A DNA stretch of 43,061 bases from Eubacteriales bacterium (GCA_028872475.1 JAQYMQ010000006.1:1-43061); one strand, 5' to 3'; positions 1 to 9,588 are shown, numbered from the stretch's first letter. The notes: generated from the sequence alone by a model not told the origin. Made by a program: numbers and translations.

Positions 1-1229
1 GGAACTAACTTTAAGTCCTTAATACATGATAGGTAAGTAGATAACAGAGCGCACAAAACAGCTGTGCCAATTGAGATGATACCTAATGTTGTATTTAGCG
101 TTAAGATGGACTCATTTGAATAATCATAAAGCATAGAATATGCCTTCCAGATAACACTTGGGAATATATAGCTTCCTGTGATAAATCCTAGTATTCCTCC
201 TATTAGTGAAGCAGAAAAAGAATAAAGCACATATTTTGATGAAATTGAAACTACGCTGTAGCCTAGTGATTTTAGTGTACCAATTTCTAATCTATTGTCA
301 TCAACCATTCTTGACATAGTTGTCATACATACCAGTGCGGCAACAAGGAAAAAAAAGATTGGGAAAATTTGAGCTAAATCATCGACAATATCTGTATCGC
401 TATCAAACAATGTATATCCGATATTTGCGTATCTATCTAGGATTGCAAGGGAATCATAATTTAATCTATCTGTTTGAGCTGAGTGATTATCCTTAAGATA
501 AGTTTTTATTTTTTCTTTTTGGTCATCAATAAAATCATTGTAATCATCAGAATATATTTCTAATTTATTATTTAACGTAATAGCAATTTTATTGTAATTT
601 TCATTTTTAAATAAATCATTTTTTGCGTAAATAAAAGCATTGACTTCTCCACCGGCAATTGTTGTAGAACCTCTTTCATTATTTTGGTATATAGGGGCTT
701 TTGCTAAGCCAACAATTTTAACTTTTTTTTCTGTAAACTGATTAATTATTTTATCGTCGTTTGATGATTTATCAGACGATATAGTTATATAGGATCCAAT
801 ATCTTTTTTAGTGAAATTCTTGTGATCGGCTAAAACTTCTGACTTATTGTTAGGCATTTTCCCACTTAGGAGTAGTGGCTTGTCTACTTCATCAGTGATA
901 TTATGTGCTCTGATGACAATGTTTGTGCCAGAATCTTTTTTAAAGACAAAGTCAGCTTGTTTTATCCCTTCAATTTTATTTATTTTCTTTGAAATTTTAG
1001 AAGAATCGTCCTGTAGGGTTTTTATATTTGTGCTAGAAAAACCAAGTTGGTTGGCAATTTCTAAATCGTGAAAACTCTGCTTATTAAGATATTCATTAGC
1101 TGTTGTTACCATTGTTTGCTTAGATATTTGTAAGCCTGAAAAAAAACCGACACCTAAAGCTATAATTGCTACAATTGCAATATATCTTCCAAAGGTGTGT
1201 TTAATTTCGTGTAATAAAAGTTTAATCAT
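1..1229 (-). CDS. ABC transporter permease, FtsX/MacB type (3' end outside window)
   Basis: Partial gene: 409 codons from ATG at 1229 down to the window edge, with no stop. It begins with MIKLLLHEIK and a first membrane segment at about residues 14-33. A long extracytoplasmic region follows (about 35-285). Near 290-400 come membrane segments with FtsX-type sequence, including a stretch ending in MTTMSR and then LEIGTLKSLGYS, a sequence typical of FtsX permeases. This layout is known from MacB-like exporters, whose subunits act with a separate ATPase. The ATPase gene lies 6 bases upstream on the same strand, so the two are very likely one operon and one transporter. The substrate (lipid, peptide or antibiotic) cannot be told. 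Many Gram-positive relatives have a second FtsX domain, which would lie beyond the window. Confidence 0.85.
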   Translation of the reverse strand, partial: MIKLLLHEIKHTFGRYIAIVAIIALGVGFFSGLQISKQTMVTTANEYLNKQSFHDLEIANQLGFSSTNIKTLQDDSSKISKKINKIEGIKQADFVFKKDSGTNIVIRAHNITDEVDKPLLLSGKMPNNKSEVLADHKNFTKKDIGSYITISSDKSSNDDKIINQFTEKKVKIVGLAKAPIYQNNERGSTTIAGGEVNAFIYAKNDLFKNENYNKIAITLNNKLEIYSDDYNDFIDDQKEKIKTYLKDNHSAQTDRLNYDSLAILDRYANIGYTLFDSDTDIVDDLAQIFPIFFFLVAALVCMTTMSRMVDDNRLEIGTLKSLGYSVVSISSKYVLYSFSASLIGGILGFITGSYIFPSVIWKAYSMLYDYSNESILTLNTTLGIISIGTAVLCALLSTYLSCIKDLKLV

Positions 1230-1235
1230 TTGACA

Positions 1236-1937
1236 TTACCACTCTATATCTTCGATTTTTGTAGGATTTTTATTAATTATTACATCAGTAACAGTGCCGC
1301 TTTTAACTTTAACGACCTTGTCAGCCATAGCTGCTATAGCAGAGTTGTGTGTGATTAAGATTACCGTCATATTATGTTCTTTGCTTGTATCCCATAAAAG
1401 TTTAAGTATATTTTTTCCGGTTTTGTAATCGAGAGCACCTGTTGGTTCATCACATAATAAGAGTTTAGGATTTTTTGCTAATGCTCTTGCAATTGCCACT
1501 CGTTGCTGTTCGCCTCCCGAAAGTTGTGATGGGAAATTTCTAGCACGATTGGAAAGACCTACATCTGCTAACACTTCTTCCGGCTTTAAAGGGTTTTTGG
1601 ATATTTCCGTCGCCAGTGAAATATTTTCAAGAGCAGTAAGATTTTGTATTAGATTATAAAATTGAAAAACAAAACCTATATCATATCTTCTGTAATATAC
1701 TAATTCTTTTTTAGAAAATCGAGATATGTCTTTGCCGTCTAAATACAGATGGCCTTCAGTAAGAGTATCCATGCCACCTAATATGTTTAAAAGTGTCGTT
1801 TTTCCGGCGCCTGATGCCCCTAAAACGACACAAAATTCTCCTTTTTCTACTTCGAAAGATGCGTCAGTAAGTGCTTCGATGGAAATTTCTCCAACATGAT
1901 AAACTTTTTTTACTTTGTCAAATTTTACATAGCTCAT
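1236..1937 (-). CDS. ABC transporter ATP-binding protein, MacB/LolD family
   Basis: A 233-residue ATPase, full length for the family. Visible motifs are Walker [10 protein letters not shown] (about residue 38-46), Q-loop in FVFQFYNL, signature LSGGEQQR, Walker [13 protein letters not shown] and the H-loop in ILITHNSA. The LSGGEQQR plus EPTGALD combination is typical of the MacB/LolD/FtsE group, which drives FtsX-like permeases. ATG at 1937 is preceded by a GGAGA ribosome site. The permease starts 6 bases after the stop, so the genes are co-transcribed. It would sit at the inner face of the membrane and power export or signalling by the permease. Confidence 0.93.
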   Translation of the reverse strand: MSYVKFDKVKKVYHVGEISIEALTDASFEVEKGEFCVVLGASGAGKTTLLNILGGMDTLTEGHLYLDGKDISRFSKKELVYYRRYDIGFVFQFYNLIQNLTALENISLATEISKNPLKPEEVLADVGLSNRARNFPSQLSGGEQQRVAIARALAKNPKLLLCDEPTGALDYKTGKNILKLLWDTSKEHNMTVILITHNSAIAAMADKVVKVKSGTVTDVIINKNPTKIEDIEW

Positions 1938-2076
1938 GATTATTCTCCATAGATTCTAAAAGGCTGAGATTATTATATGATGGTTATATATAGTTATACG
2001 CTATTCTTCTCTTTTAAATTTATCACAATTTATGAGACTATTCCACCATTTGCAAATGAAAAAAGACCTTGATATA

Positions 2077-2085
2077 TGCTATAAT
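2077..2085 (+). promoter_or_regulatory. Putative extended -10 promoter of glnS
   Basis: TGcTATAAT, an extended -10 hexamer at 2080-2085, lies 32 bases before the glnS start. No good -35 hexamer is found at 17 bp, as is usual for TGn-type promoters. The GGAGG ribosome site follows at about 2108. Confidence 0.55.
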
Positions 2086-2117
2086 TAGGCATTAGATAAA
2101 AGTAACTGGAGGCGATT

Positions 2118-3767
2118 ATGAGCGAAGAGATTAAGGCGACGAATTTTATTCATAGTATTATCGACAAGGATAATGAAACAGGAAAGTATGGCGGAGAAGT
2201 TTATACAAGATTTCCGCCTGAGCCAAATGGATATTTGCATATAGGTCACGCAAAGTCTATATGTCTAAACTTTTCTACTGCCCAAAAATATGGTGGCCAC
2301 TGTAACCTTAGATATGACGATACAAATCCGCTTAAGGAAGATATTGAGTATGTAAAGAGTATTGAAGAAGATGTTAAGTGGCTTGGTTTTGAATGGGACA
2401 AGAGACTTTGGGCTTCAGATTATTTTGATGAAATGTATGAAGGTGCAATTACACTTATTAAAAAGGGTAAGGCTTATGTAGATGATCTAACTGCTGAGCA
2501 GATTAGAGAATATAGAGGGACCTTAAAAGAGCCGGGTAAGGAAAGTCCGTATAGAAATAGAAGTGTGGAAGAAAACCTGAAGCTTTTTGAAGAAATGAAA
2601 GCTGGAGTTTATAAGGACGGTGAAAAAGTTCTAAGAGCGAAAATTGATATGTCATCACCTAATATCAATATGAGAGATCCAGTTATATATAGAATTGCAC
2701 ATTCTGAACACCATAATACAGGTGATAAATGGTGTATATATCCGATGTATGATTATGCGCATCCGATTGAAGATGCGATTGAAGGAATTACACATTCTAT
2801 TTGTACGCTTGAATTTGAGGATCATAGACCTCTTTATGAATGGACATTAAATGAGATTGGCAAGTGGCCGACACCTCCACAGCAAATTGAATTTGCCAGA
2901 TTGAACTTGACTAATACTATAATGTCTAAGAGAAATTTAAAGAAATTTGTTGACGAGGGCTTGGTTGAAGGTTGGGATGACCCAAGAATGCCTACGATTG
3001 CAGGTATTAGACGAAGAGGGTATACTCCGGAGTCAATCAGGAATTTTTGTGATAGAATCGGTGTAGCAAAGGCTAATTCTCTTGTAGATGCAGGTCTGTT
3101 GGAATACTGCATAAGAGATAATTTGCAAAATACAGTTTCTTCTAAAAATGTAGTTGAAAATCCGATAAAGGTAATCATTACAAATTATCCGGAAGGTCAG
3201 ATAGAGTACTTGCCTATTGAAAATAATAGAAATAATGAAGAATTAGGTGAAAGAATGGTTCCATTTGGCAGAGAACTTTGGATTGATGGTGAAGACTTTA
3301 TGGAAAATCCACCTAAAAAGTATTTTAGAATGTTTGTTGGCAATGAAGTTAGATTTAAAGGTGCTTACTTTATCAAGTGCAATGAAGTTGTTAAGAATGA
3401 TGATGGCACTGTAAAAGAACTTTTATGTACTTATGATCCTGAGACTAAGAGCGGTAATAACTTTGAAGGTCGCAAGGTTAAGGGTACTATTCATTGGGTT
3501 GAAGCAACAACTGCAAAAGAAATTGAAATACGCAACTATGAATATCTTTTAGTTGATGATGGAGAAGGGAATCAGGTGTTTAACAAAGATTCACTAGAAG
3601 TTGTTAAGGGCTATGCGGAACCTAGTATTAATGACGTTACTGCAGGCGAAAGATTGCAATTCTTTAGACATGGATATTATATAGCTGATGTTAAACTTAC
3701 AACAGATGATAAAAAGGTGTTTAATAGAATTGTAGGTTTAAAAAGTAGTTTTAAATTGCCAAAATAG
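2118..3767 (+). CDS. glnS: Glutaminyl-tRNA synthetase
   Basis: A 549-residue class I aminoacyl-tRNA synthetase that charges tRNA-Gln with glutamine. The HIGH region reads [15 protein letters not shown] (about residues 32-46), the form diagnostic of GlnRS rather than bacterial GluRS. The KMSKS-type loop is IMSKRNL near residue 269. The catalytic domain spans roughly residues 25-340, followed by the beta-barrel anticodon-binding domain. Length matches the roughly 550 residues usual for bacterial GlnRS. GGAGG precedes the ATG by a normal distance. Most Firmicutes make Gln-tRNA by the GatCAB amidotransferase route; GlnRS is found in some Clostridia and is usually explained by transfer. Downstream truA is 71 bases away on the same strand. 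Confidence 0.97.
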   Translation: MSEEIKATNFIHSIIDKDNETGKYGGEVYTRFPPEPNGYLHIGHAKSICLNFSTAQKYGGHCNLRYDDTNPLKEDIEYVKSIEEDVKWLGFEWDKRLWASDYFDEMYEGAITLIKKGKAYVDDLTAEQIREYRGTLKEPGKESPYRNRSVEENLKLFEEMKAGVYKDGEKVLRAKIDMSSPNINMRDPVIYRIAHSEHHNTGDKWCIYPMYDYAHPIEDAIEGITHSICTLEFEDHRPLYEWTLNEIGKWPTPPQQIEFARLNLTNTIMSKRNLKKFVDEGLVEGWDDPRMPTIAGIRRRGYTPESIRNFCDRIGVAKANSLVDAGLLEYCIRDNLQNTVSSKNVVENPIKVIITNYPEGQIEYLPIENNRNNEELGERMVPFGRELWIDGEDFMENPPKKYFRMFVGNEVRFKGAYFIKCNEVVKNDDGTVKELLCTYDPETKSGNNFEGRKVKGTIHWVEATTAKEIEIRNYEYLLVDDGEGNQVFNKDSLEVVKGYAEPSINDVTAGERLQFFRHGYYIADVKLTTDDKKVFNRIVGLKSSFKLPK

Positions 3768-3838
3768 TGTAGAAATATAGATGAAATGTCAAGATAGCGG
3801 TGATAATGACAAGTTGAAATGAGTAGATAAGTAAATAG

Positions 3839-4597
3839 ATGAATAAGAGGAATATTTTACTGAAAATACAATATGATGGAACTAACTATTGTGGATGGCA
3901 GAGACAACCTGAGGAAGTTACAGTTCAAGGTGAAATTGAAAGAGCGTTGAGTATATTATGTGCGCAAGAAATCACGATTAATGGTTGTAGCCGTACTGAT
4001 ACAGGTGTACATGCCTTTTCTCAGATGGCGTCGTTTATCGGAGAATTTGCAATACCTACAGAGAATATTAAATATGCTTTAAACAATCTTGTTAATGATG
4101 ATATCTATATTTCAGATGTAATAGAAGTTGATGAAGAGTTTCATGCCAGGTTTAATTGTATTGGCAAGAAATACAGATATGAAATAATTAACAGTGTAAA
4201 TAGGGATCCGTTTTATATAAATCGAGCATATTTTGTTAGAAAGCCTTTAAATTTTGAAAATATGAGGAAGGCAGCCGGTTCTATCGTTGGTAAGAAGGAC
4301 TTTGCTTCTTTTCAAGCAGCAGGTTCGAATCCGAGAGAGACTACTGTAAGAACTATTTATAACCTTGACTTGATTGAAGAAGATTATCCAGACGGAAGAA
4401 AGCTTGTTATAGAAGTTGCTGGAGATGGTTTTTTATACAATATGGTAAGGATTATTGTGGGAACTCTTGTAGATGTAGGTTTAGGAAGAATAGAGTCATC
4501 AGAAGTTAAGGATATTATTGCTAGTTGTGACAGGACAAAGGCAGGGCATACAGCACCACCACAAGGATTATATTTAAAGGAGGTTTATTATGAATAG
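3839..4597 (+). CDS. truA: tRNA pseudouridine(38-40) synthase TruA
   Basis: A 252-residue TruA-family protein, which isomerises uridines 38-40 in the anticodon arm of several tRNAs. The catalytic aspartate is D54 in the motif [10 protein letters not shown]. The family features [12 protein letters not shown] at the N terminus and [16 protein letters not shown] in the C-terminal half are both present. The ATG at 3839 has no clear Shine-Dalgarno sequence, so expression may depend on read-through from glnS. Its 3' end overlaps the start of the dCMP deaminase by 8 bases. Confidence 0.95.
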   Translation: MNKRNILLKIQYDGTNYCGWQRQPEEVTVQGEIERALSILCAQEITINGCSRTDTGVHAFSQMASFIGEFAIPTENIKYALNNLVNDDIYISDVIEVDEEFHARFNCIGKKYRYEIINSVNRDPFYINRAYFVRKPLNFENMRKAAGSIVGKKDFASFQAAGSNPRETTVRTIYNLDLIEEDYPDGRKLVIEVAGDGFLYNMVRIIVGTLVDVGLGRIESSEVKDIIASCDRTKAGHTAPPQGLYLKEVYYE

Positions 4598-5042
4598 ACC
4601 AAGCTGGGATGAATATTTTATGCAGATGGCTGAACTTACTGCAAAGCGAAGTACTTGTCTTCGTAGGCAGATAGGAGCTGTTATAGTTAAAGATAAACAT
4701 ATTATGGCTACGGGATATAATGGTGCACCTAGAGATCTTCCGCACTGTGAAGAATTAGGAGGATGCTTAAGAGAAGAATTAAAGGTTCCATCAGGACAGA
4801 GACATGAGCTGTGTCGAGCATTGCACGCGGAACAAAATGCAATTATACAAGCAGCAACAATGGGGCAGAGTATTGAGAATGCAACTATTTATGTAACAAA
4901 TCATCCATGTAGTATATGCACTAAAATGATTATAAATGCCGGAATCAAAAGAGTGGTAATTCGTGAGGATTATCCTGATGAAATGGCAAGAGAGATGATA
5001 AAGCAAGCAGGTATAGTGGTTGATGTGTTAGAAAAAGAATAA
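4590..5042 (+). CDS. dCMP deaminase (ComEB-like)
   Basis: A 150-residue cytidine/deoxycytidylate deaminase-family protein. It probably converts dCMP to dUMP, feeding thymidylate synthesis. The zinc site is H79-A-E81 (proton shuttle E81) with C107 and C110 in PCSIC. The family block [12 protein letters not shown] is present, and the length is that of dCMP deaminase/ComE operon protein 2. A strong AAAGGAGG site lies inside the end of truA and the two genes overlap by 8 bases, implying translational coupling. Riboflavin-type or tRNA-adenosine deaminases are less likely because of the dCMP-specific GYNG and HCEELGGC segments. Confidence 0.93.
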   Translation: MNRPSWDEYFMQMAELTAKRSTCLRRQIGAVIVKDKHIMATGYNGAPRDLPHCEELGGCLREELKVPSGQRHELCRALHAEQNAIIQAATMGQSIENATIYVTNHPCSICTKMIINAGIKRVVIREDYPDEMAREMIKQAGIVVDVLEKE

Positions 5043-5072
5043 TATATTGAAGCTAATTCTGTTATATAAATT

Positions 5073-5113
5073 AAAAATCTATTATTATTTATTTCAATAA
5101 TAATAGATTTTTT
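5073..5113 (+). terminator. Rho-independent terminator after the dCMP deaminase
   Basis: A 17-bp perfect inverted repeat (5073-5089 with 5096-5112), six-base loop, AT-rich stem and a T-run on the plus strand. It closes glnS-truA-dCMP deaminase. The 5' A-run could also let it act on the minus strand for the choline cluster. Confidence 0.8.
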
Positions 5114-5291
5114 AGTTTATCGGAAAATCCCACATTACGAGAAAGTCTATAAAGTTTAGGTTTATAGAGGATAGAGGTATGTATATTAAATATGGAGAAA
5201 ATAATTAACGTATATTAATTTTCTATTTTTTAATTAACTAACTTCAACTTGAAATATAGTATTAACTAACTTCTAATGAAATGTTAAATAT

Positions 5292-6854
5292 TTATTGAAT
5301 ATTCTGTTGAATTTGCGCATTTTCACTAATATATTTATTTGCATCCTTTAAGAAACTGATAGCAATAAGCGTTATTATTATGCCAAGTGGAAATGCAGAA
5401 ACAATACTTACAGATTGTAAGTTGTTCATAGAACTATCAGCAAACACAAGGGCAATAGGTAAAAGTATCAGTAATATACACCACATAAGTTGAATAATTT
5501 TATGTGGTTGTTCGTTTTCGCCTAATCTGTGATAGCTATAGCAAGAAGCTGTTAAGGCGATAGCATCAAACGAAGTTGCGTAGAATGCAAGCATAGTAAC
5601 AAATACAACAATTAGTACAACAGGTGCGGCAGATAGTGAGTTAATCATAGAAATAATAATGTTGTACAAATCGCCTGTTTTTGCGTATTCAGAAACAAAA
5701 TCAATGACACCTGTAAACTGCATTTTCATAGAATAGTTGCCTAAGACAATAAAGCTTATTATTGTTGAACCTACGCCAAAAATATATCCTCCAAATATAG
5801 TCTGTCTAACTGTTCTACCACGGGAAATGTTTCCTATGAAGAATGGTGCAGCCACACACCATACAATCCAGTAAGCCCAATAATAGATTGTCCAATTTTG
5901 AGGGAAACTAGAAGTTCGTAATGGATCGGTAAATGTGGAAAGCCCTATAAAGTTTTGAAGCATTTTTCCAAAAGATGCTACTCCAGTTTCAATAATGTAT
6001 TTTGCACTATCACCTACTAATAGTACATAGAGCAGTAATCCAAAGAATAGAAAAATACATAGTCTTGCTAGAGAACTTATGCCTTTGATACCGTGCAATA
6101 GAGAGTATGTGTATATGACACAAGTTGCTATTAGTATAAATATTGTGATTGCAGTACGACTTATAGGTACGTGGAATAAATTTTCTATAATGCTTGCCAT
6201 TAATGGAGTGGCAATACTGAATGTTGTTGCTGTTCCAGCAAGCAATGAGAATGTTGCAAGTAAGTCGATTATACGTCCTGCAAAACCGTCAGTATGTTTT
6301 CCTAATATAGGGCGACATGCTTCGCTATATTTTTGTCTGTTGTTTTTTCGGACATGTAGCATAAAGCCAAATGCTACTGCAAGAACTAGATAAAAGGCCC
6401 AAGGTATGAAACTCCAGTGAAATATAGGAAATACACTTGCCCATTCTTCAATTTTGCCAAGCTCGGCAATATGTGGATCTGATGCATATAATATCCATTC
6501 TGAAAATGAATAGAATAATATGTCAGCGGCAAGACCACATGTAAACATCATACAGCCCCAAGTGAAAAATGAGTATTTTGGTTTTTCATTTGGGCTTCCA
6601 AGAACAATATTTCCGTATTTTGACATTGCGATAAATATTGAAAAGAGGAAGAAGCCTAAGCCAAGTATTAAATAATATGATCCTAGAGTATCTCCAAAGA
6701 AAAACCTGATTTTAGTCAGAATTTGGTTTGATTGTTCTGGCATAAAAAAGAATACAGTGCATAAGCATAGTACCAGTAGAAGTGGAACTAATGTAACGAT
6801 CCAATCTAATTTTTTTTCTTGTATTATGTTGGTAGTGTCATTTTTCATGTTCAT
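5292..6854 (-). CDS. BCCT-family choline/betaine/carnitine transporter
   Basis: A 520-residue polytopic membrane protein of the betaine/carnitine/choline transporter family, with about 12 membrane segments. The family signature is clear: WTIYYWAYWIVW followed by FIGNISRGRTVRQ. Such carriers import quaternary amines with sodium or protons. The frame is open back to 6878, but the ATG at 6854 has GAGG at 6861-6864 at good spacing, so I start there. It follows the cytidylyltransferase-like gene by 55 bases on the same strand. Beside a choline kinase, choline is the most likely substrate, although glycine betaine uptake for osmoprotection cannot be excluded. It lacks the long cytoplasmic tail of osmosensing members. 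Confidence 0.93.
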   Translation of the reverse strand: MNMKNDTTNIIQEKKLDWIVTLVPLLLVLCLCTVFFFMPEQSNQILTKIRFFFGDTLGSYYLILGLGFFLFSIFIAMSKYGNIVLGSPNEKPKYSFFTWGCMMFTCGLAADILFYSFSEWILYASDPHIAELGKIEEWASVFPIFHWSFIPWAFYLVLAVAFGFMLHVRKNNRQKYSEACRPILGKHTDGFAGRIIDLLATFSLLAGTATTFSIATPLMASIIENLFHVPISRTAITIFILIATCVIYTYSLLHGIKGISSLARLCIFLFFGLLLYVLLVGDSAKYIIETGVASFGKMLQNFIGLSTFTDPLRTSSFPQNWTIYYWAYWIVWCVAAPFFIGNISRGRTVRQTIFGGYIFGVGSTIISFIVLGNYSMKMQFTGVIDFVSEYAKTGDLYNIIISMINSLSAAPVVLIVVFVTMLAFYATSFDAIALTASCYSYHRLGENEQPHKIIQLMWCILLILLPIALVFADSSMNNLQSVSIVSAFPLGIIITLIAISFLKDANKYISENAQIQQNIQ

Positions 6855-6909
6855 TTTTGACCTCGGTATTTTATACAATATAGGATTGACGGTTTGATGT
6901 ATTGTTTAG

Positions 6910-7785
6910 TTAAAATTTTGTTAGTTTTGATGTGTTATAGGTATAACTGTAATTAGAGTTATCAACTGTGAAGTTAAAGCCAATGGCTGTGTTGTTTTCT
7001 TTTGATTTGATTGTTTTAATATTTAGTATTTTAGATTCAGTAATATTTAACTCTTTTGCTAGTTTTTTTAAGATTGATGAACGAGTATTTGTTATGTACG
7101 AGATATCAAATTCTCTAAGTTCATCAAGGGTGTCAAATTCGAAAATTATATCATCATTATACTTGCGAATTTTTAAATTTAATTTATCTATGTTATTAAG
7201 ATAGATTGATTCCCATAATAAATCCGTTGTTTCTGGTAGATTATATTCTTTTTCCAGTATGTTGAGAAAAGTCTTACTAAAGTTTTCATCCCAGAATGTG
7301 TGACCTAGCATGTACCACGAGTCATGTCCACCTATTGTTACAGCTTTAATTAGCCCTTCATCATCTGTTTTTAAACACCACTCGTTTGTATATCCACGAG
7401 AATATAGTGCGGCATAATATCCATGATCAACTGTCTCTTCAAAAGGATTCTCTGCAAAGTAATTATCTGCTGAACAAATATATGAATTCTTAATATAATC
7501 TCTAGCTACATATATACTGGAGTTATTATTTCTGGTGTTATACTCCATGTTTTTTAATATTATTACTCCATATTTTTCTTTTAAGTAATCGAACTGTTCC
7601 GATTTATATCCTGTAACTATAACAATTTGAGGTATATTTTTTTCTTGAAGTTGCCTAATTTGTCTTTCTATTAGTATCTCTCCCTTAACCTCTATCAGTG
7701 CCTTTGGTTTTTCGTAAGAGATTGGTGCAAAACGGCTTGATGTGCCAGCTGCCATAATAATTGCACTGGAAACTTTATAATTCAC
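6910..7785 (-). CDS. LicC-like CTP:phosphocholine cytidylyltransferase with degenerate kinase-like tail
   Basis: A 291-residue sugar-nucleotidyltransferase-fold protein starting at GTG (7785), directly abutting the stop of the upstream fusion gene, with AAGGGAG inside that gene's end. Residues 1-225 hold the fold: IIMAAGTSSRFAP, then PKALIEVKG, metal-site candidate SADNYF, and the LicC-like FEFDTLDELREFD. Residues about 232-291 align by eye with the choline-kinase N-lobe of its neighbour: ITESKILNIKTIK corresponds to TTPDKIVNIEVLK. However, the glycine-rich KKGMTN step is replaced by KSKENN, and the protein stops before any catalytic loop. The cytidylyltransferase half may be active; the tail looks vestigial or reused. 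It could make CDP-choline, act on another alcohol phosphate, or serve as a partner of the fusion. Confidence 0.8.
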   Translation of the reverse strand: MNYKVSSAIIMAAGTSSRFAPISYEKPKALIEVKGEILIERQIRQLQEKNIPQIVIVTGYKSEQFDYLKEKYGVIILKNMEYNTRNNNSSIYVARDYIKNSYICSADNYFAENPFEETVDHGYYAALYSRGYTNEWCLKTDDEGLIKAVTIGGHDSWYMLGHTFWDENFSKTFLNILEKEYNLPETTDLLWESIYLNNIDKLNLKIRKYNDDIIFEFDTLDELREFDISYITNTRSSILKKLAKELNITESKILNIKTIKSKENNTAIGFNFTVDNSNYSYTYNTSKLTKF

Positions 7786-9543
7786 TTAAATGCTCCCTTC
7801 ACTTTTTACTATGCGATAAAAATCTTTAGCATATCTATATTGTTGTAGAGAATATTCGCCGAACTCAACACCTAGAGTCTGTTTATATTCACACCAGTTA
7901 CTCCAAAGTAGTCCGCAGACAGCGATATAGCAGTAGATTTTTACGCGTATTTCTTTTGTGCATTTGTTATCAAAATACATATCAATTAATTTATCTGCTT
8001 GTTCCTTGTTGTAATAAGAATATATGCTAAACATTGCCAAATCGATATGTGGATCTTGCATTCCTGCATACTCCCAGTCTGTAAGTTGTAATTCTTCATT
8101 GCTATTATTTGAATAGAATAAGAAGTTATCTGGAATTGCATCTATATGTGATAGAACTTTTTTATCTACATTTTTTTCAATAAAAGGTTTTAGTGAAAAA
8201 ATATTTTTCTTTACTTCGTCGTAATCGCGATAAACTGATTTTTTGTTGCGCAGTTTTTCGTAAAATTCAATTTGTTTAAAAATGTCGAATTCGTGATTTA
8301 CCTTAAGGTTAAGATTATGTAATTCCTTAAGTTTGTCCATGCATATCTTTAAATCATTTACATTGTGTGGGTCGCAACATCTGACATCATAAAGAAATTT
8401 TGTAACTTTGAAGCCGTTTTCTGCATTAATATATATAGGGTCAGAACAAAGTCCTGTATTTTGTATAGCATTATAAACGTCGAGTTCGTTTTGTCGATTT
8501 ATTAATTCAGATGTGCCTTCGCCAGGTATACGCATTACATATTTTTTCCCTTCAAATTCAAATGTGAAAGAACGATTTGTCATTCCCTTTTTTAGAACTT
8601 CTATATTTACTATTTTATCTGGAGTAGTATTGAAAACTTCGGTAAGTACCTTAATAGCATCTATATTGAGTGACTTTGATTGACTGTCATATTCTCTTAG
8701 CTGCTCATAAGTGTTTATCTCAAATACATCCTCGCTGTGTGCAACTTTAGCCGCTATAGGGAATTTTTGTATATTATTATCAAAAAGTGACGCTTCCCAA
8801 TATTCCTTGCTATTTGTTTCATTGCTACAAAGATTAGTAATTCTGTTCTTTAGTCTTTTTGAATTTTCCTGTGTTATATAGCTAATGCCTATTTCTTGGT
8901 TGCCATATGTGTTGTTATTTGAATAAGAGATATAATTTTGTCGCGATATTTTTAGCTTAGAATTTGGGTTTATCTTTTCACTGACCATGTACCACGAGTA
9001 AAGCTCATTGGAGCTAAAAGGGTTGTTTCTTGACCAAATATCACAAGGAATGATATACGTATTGCCTATGTAAGAAATTGCTTGATTTAATGAAAACAAG
9101 TTGTTTTTAGTGCTGTAATCATTGTTAACAATAAGGTTTATATCATATTTGTCTATAAGAAATTCATAGTGTTCTTTCATGAAGCCAACGACAATATGAA
9201 TATCTGTAATGCCGACTTCTTGTAACTGACATATAAGTCTTTCAATTAATGTTTCATTTTGTATAGTTATGAGACCTTTAGGCATTTCTGTATTAATTGG
9301 TACCATACGCATTCCAAAACCGGCAGCAAGAATAATTGCGTTTTTAGGTTTGTTAATCTCTAAGATATTTTTAGCATTTTTTGTTAAGTTATATTCACTG
9401 TCCAAATATTTATTAGCAATTAGAGATTGTAATGCTTTGTTTATTGATCCTAGGGAATATCCAGTTGCTGTTGATAATGCCCGCTGATTAGTAAACTCGG
9501 TATTAGATAGATATAGAATTATGTCTTTTTCTACAATATTCAT
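7786..9543 (-). CDS. licCA: Winged-helix / LicC cytidylyltransferase / LicA choline kinase fusion
   Basis: A 585-residue three-part protein. Residues 1-60 look like a MarR-type winged helix (helix-turn-helix around TGYSLGSINKALQSL, then a short wing). Residues 67-290 are a LicC-type nucleotidyltransferase with ILAAGFGMRMVP, PKGLITIQ, IPCDIWSRNNPF and FEINTYEQLREYD. Residues 310-585 are a choline/ethanolamine kinase: KKGMTNRSFTFEF, catalytic loop HIDAIPDNFLF and metal motif LTDWEYAGMQDPHIDLA. Together these would phosphorylate choline and activate it to CDP-choline in one polypeptide. LicCA fusions are known from oral Treponema; the added DNA-binding-like domain is unusual. ATG at 9543 follows AAGGAAG. 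It leads a three-gene operon with the BCCT carrier. A 24-bp inverted repeat just upstream may be its own operator. Confidence 0.88.
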   Translation of the reverse strand: MNIVEKDIILYLSNTEFTNQRALSTATGYSLGSINKALQSLIANKYLDSEYNLTKNAKNILEINKPKNAIILAAGFGMRMVPINTEMPKGLITIQNETLIERLICQLQEVGITDIHIVVGFMKEHYEFLIDKYDINLIVNNDYSTKNNLFSLNQAISYIGNTYIIPCDIWSRNNPFSSNELYSWYMVSEKINPNSKLKISRQNYISYSNNNTYGNQEIGISYITQENSKRLKNRITNLCSNETNSKEYWEASLFDNNIQKFPIAAKVAHSEDVFEINTYEQLREYDSQSKSLNIDAIKVLTEVFNTTPDKIVNIEVLKKGMTNRSFTFEFEGKKYVMRIPGEGTSELINRQNELDVYNAIQNTGLCSDPIYINAENGFKVTKFLYDVRCCDPHNVNDLKICMDKLKELHNLNLKVNHEFDIFKQIEFYEKLRNKKSVYRDYDEVKKNIFSLKPFIEKNVDKKVLSHIDAIPDNFLFYSNNSNEELQLTDWEYAGMQDPHIDLAMFSIYSYYNKEQADKLIDMYFDNKCTKEIRVKIYCYIAVCGLLWSNWCEYKQTLGVEFGEYSLQQYRYAKDFYRIVKSEGSI

Positions 9544-9564
9544 ATAAAAACTTCCTTTTAAGTG

Positions 9565-9588
9565 TTATTAAATCTAATGATTTAATAA
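9565..9588. promoter_or_regulatory. 24-bp inverted repeat before licCA (possible operator)
   Basis: Perfect 10-bp arms TTATTAAATC and GATTTAATAA around TAAT, located 22-45 bases upstream of the licCA start and just 5' of its ribosome site. It could be a DNA operator for the winged-helix domain encoded by the gene, or a weak RNA hairpin in the leader. The role is inferred. Confidence 0.5.

Noticed and set aside
847-1071. 74-residue plus-strand frame
   Set aside because: It is antisense to the permease coding sequence, with composition typical of a shadow frame.
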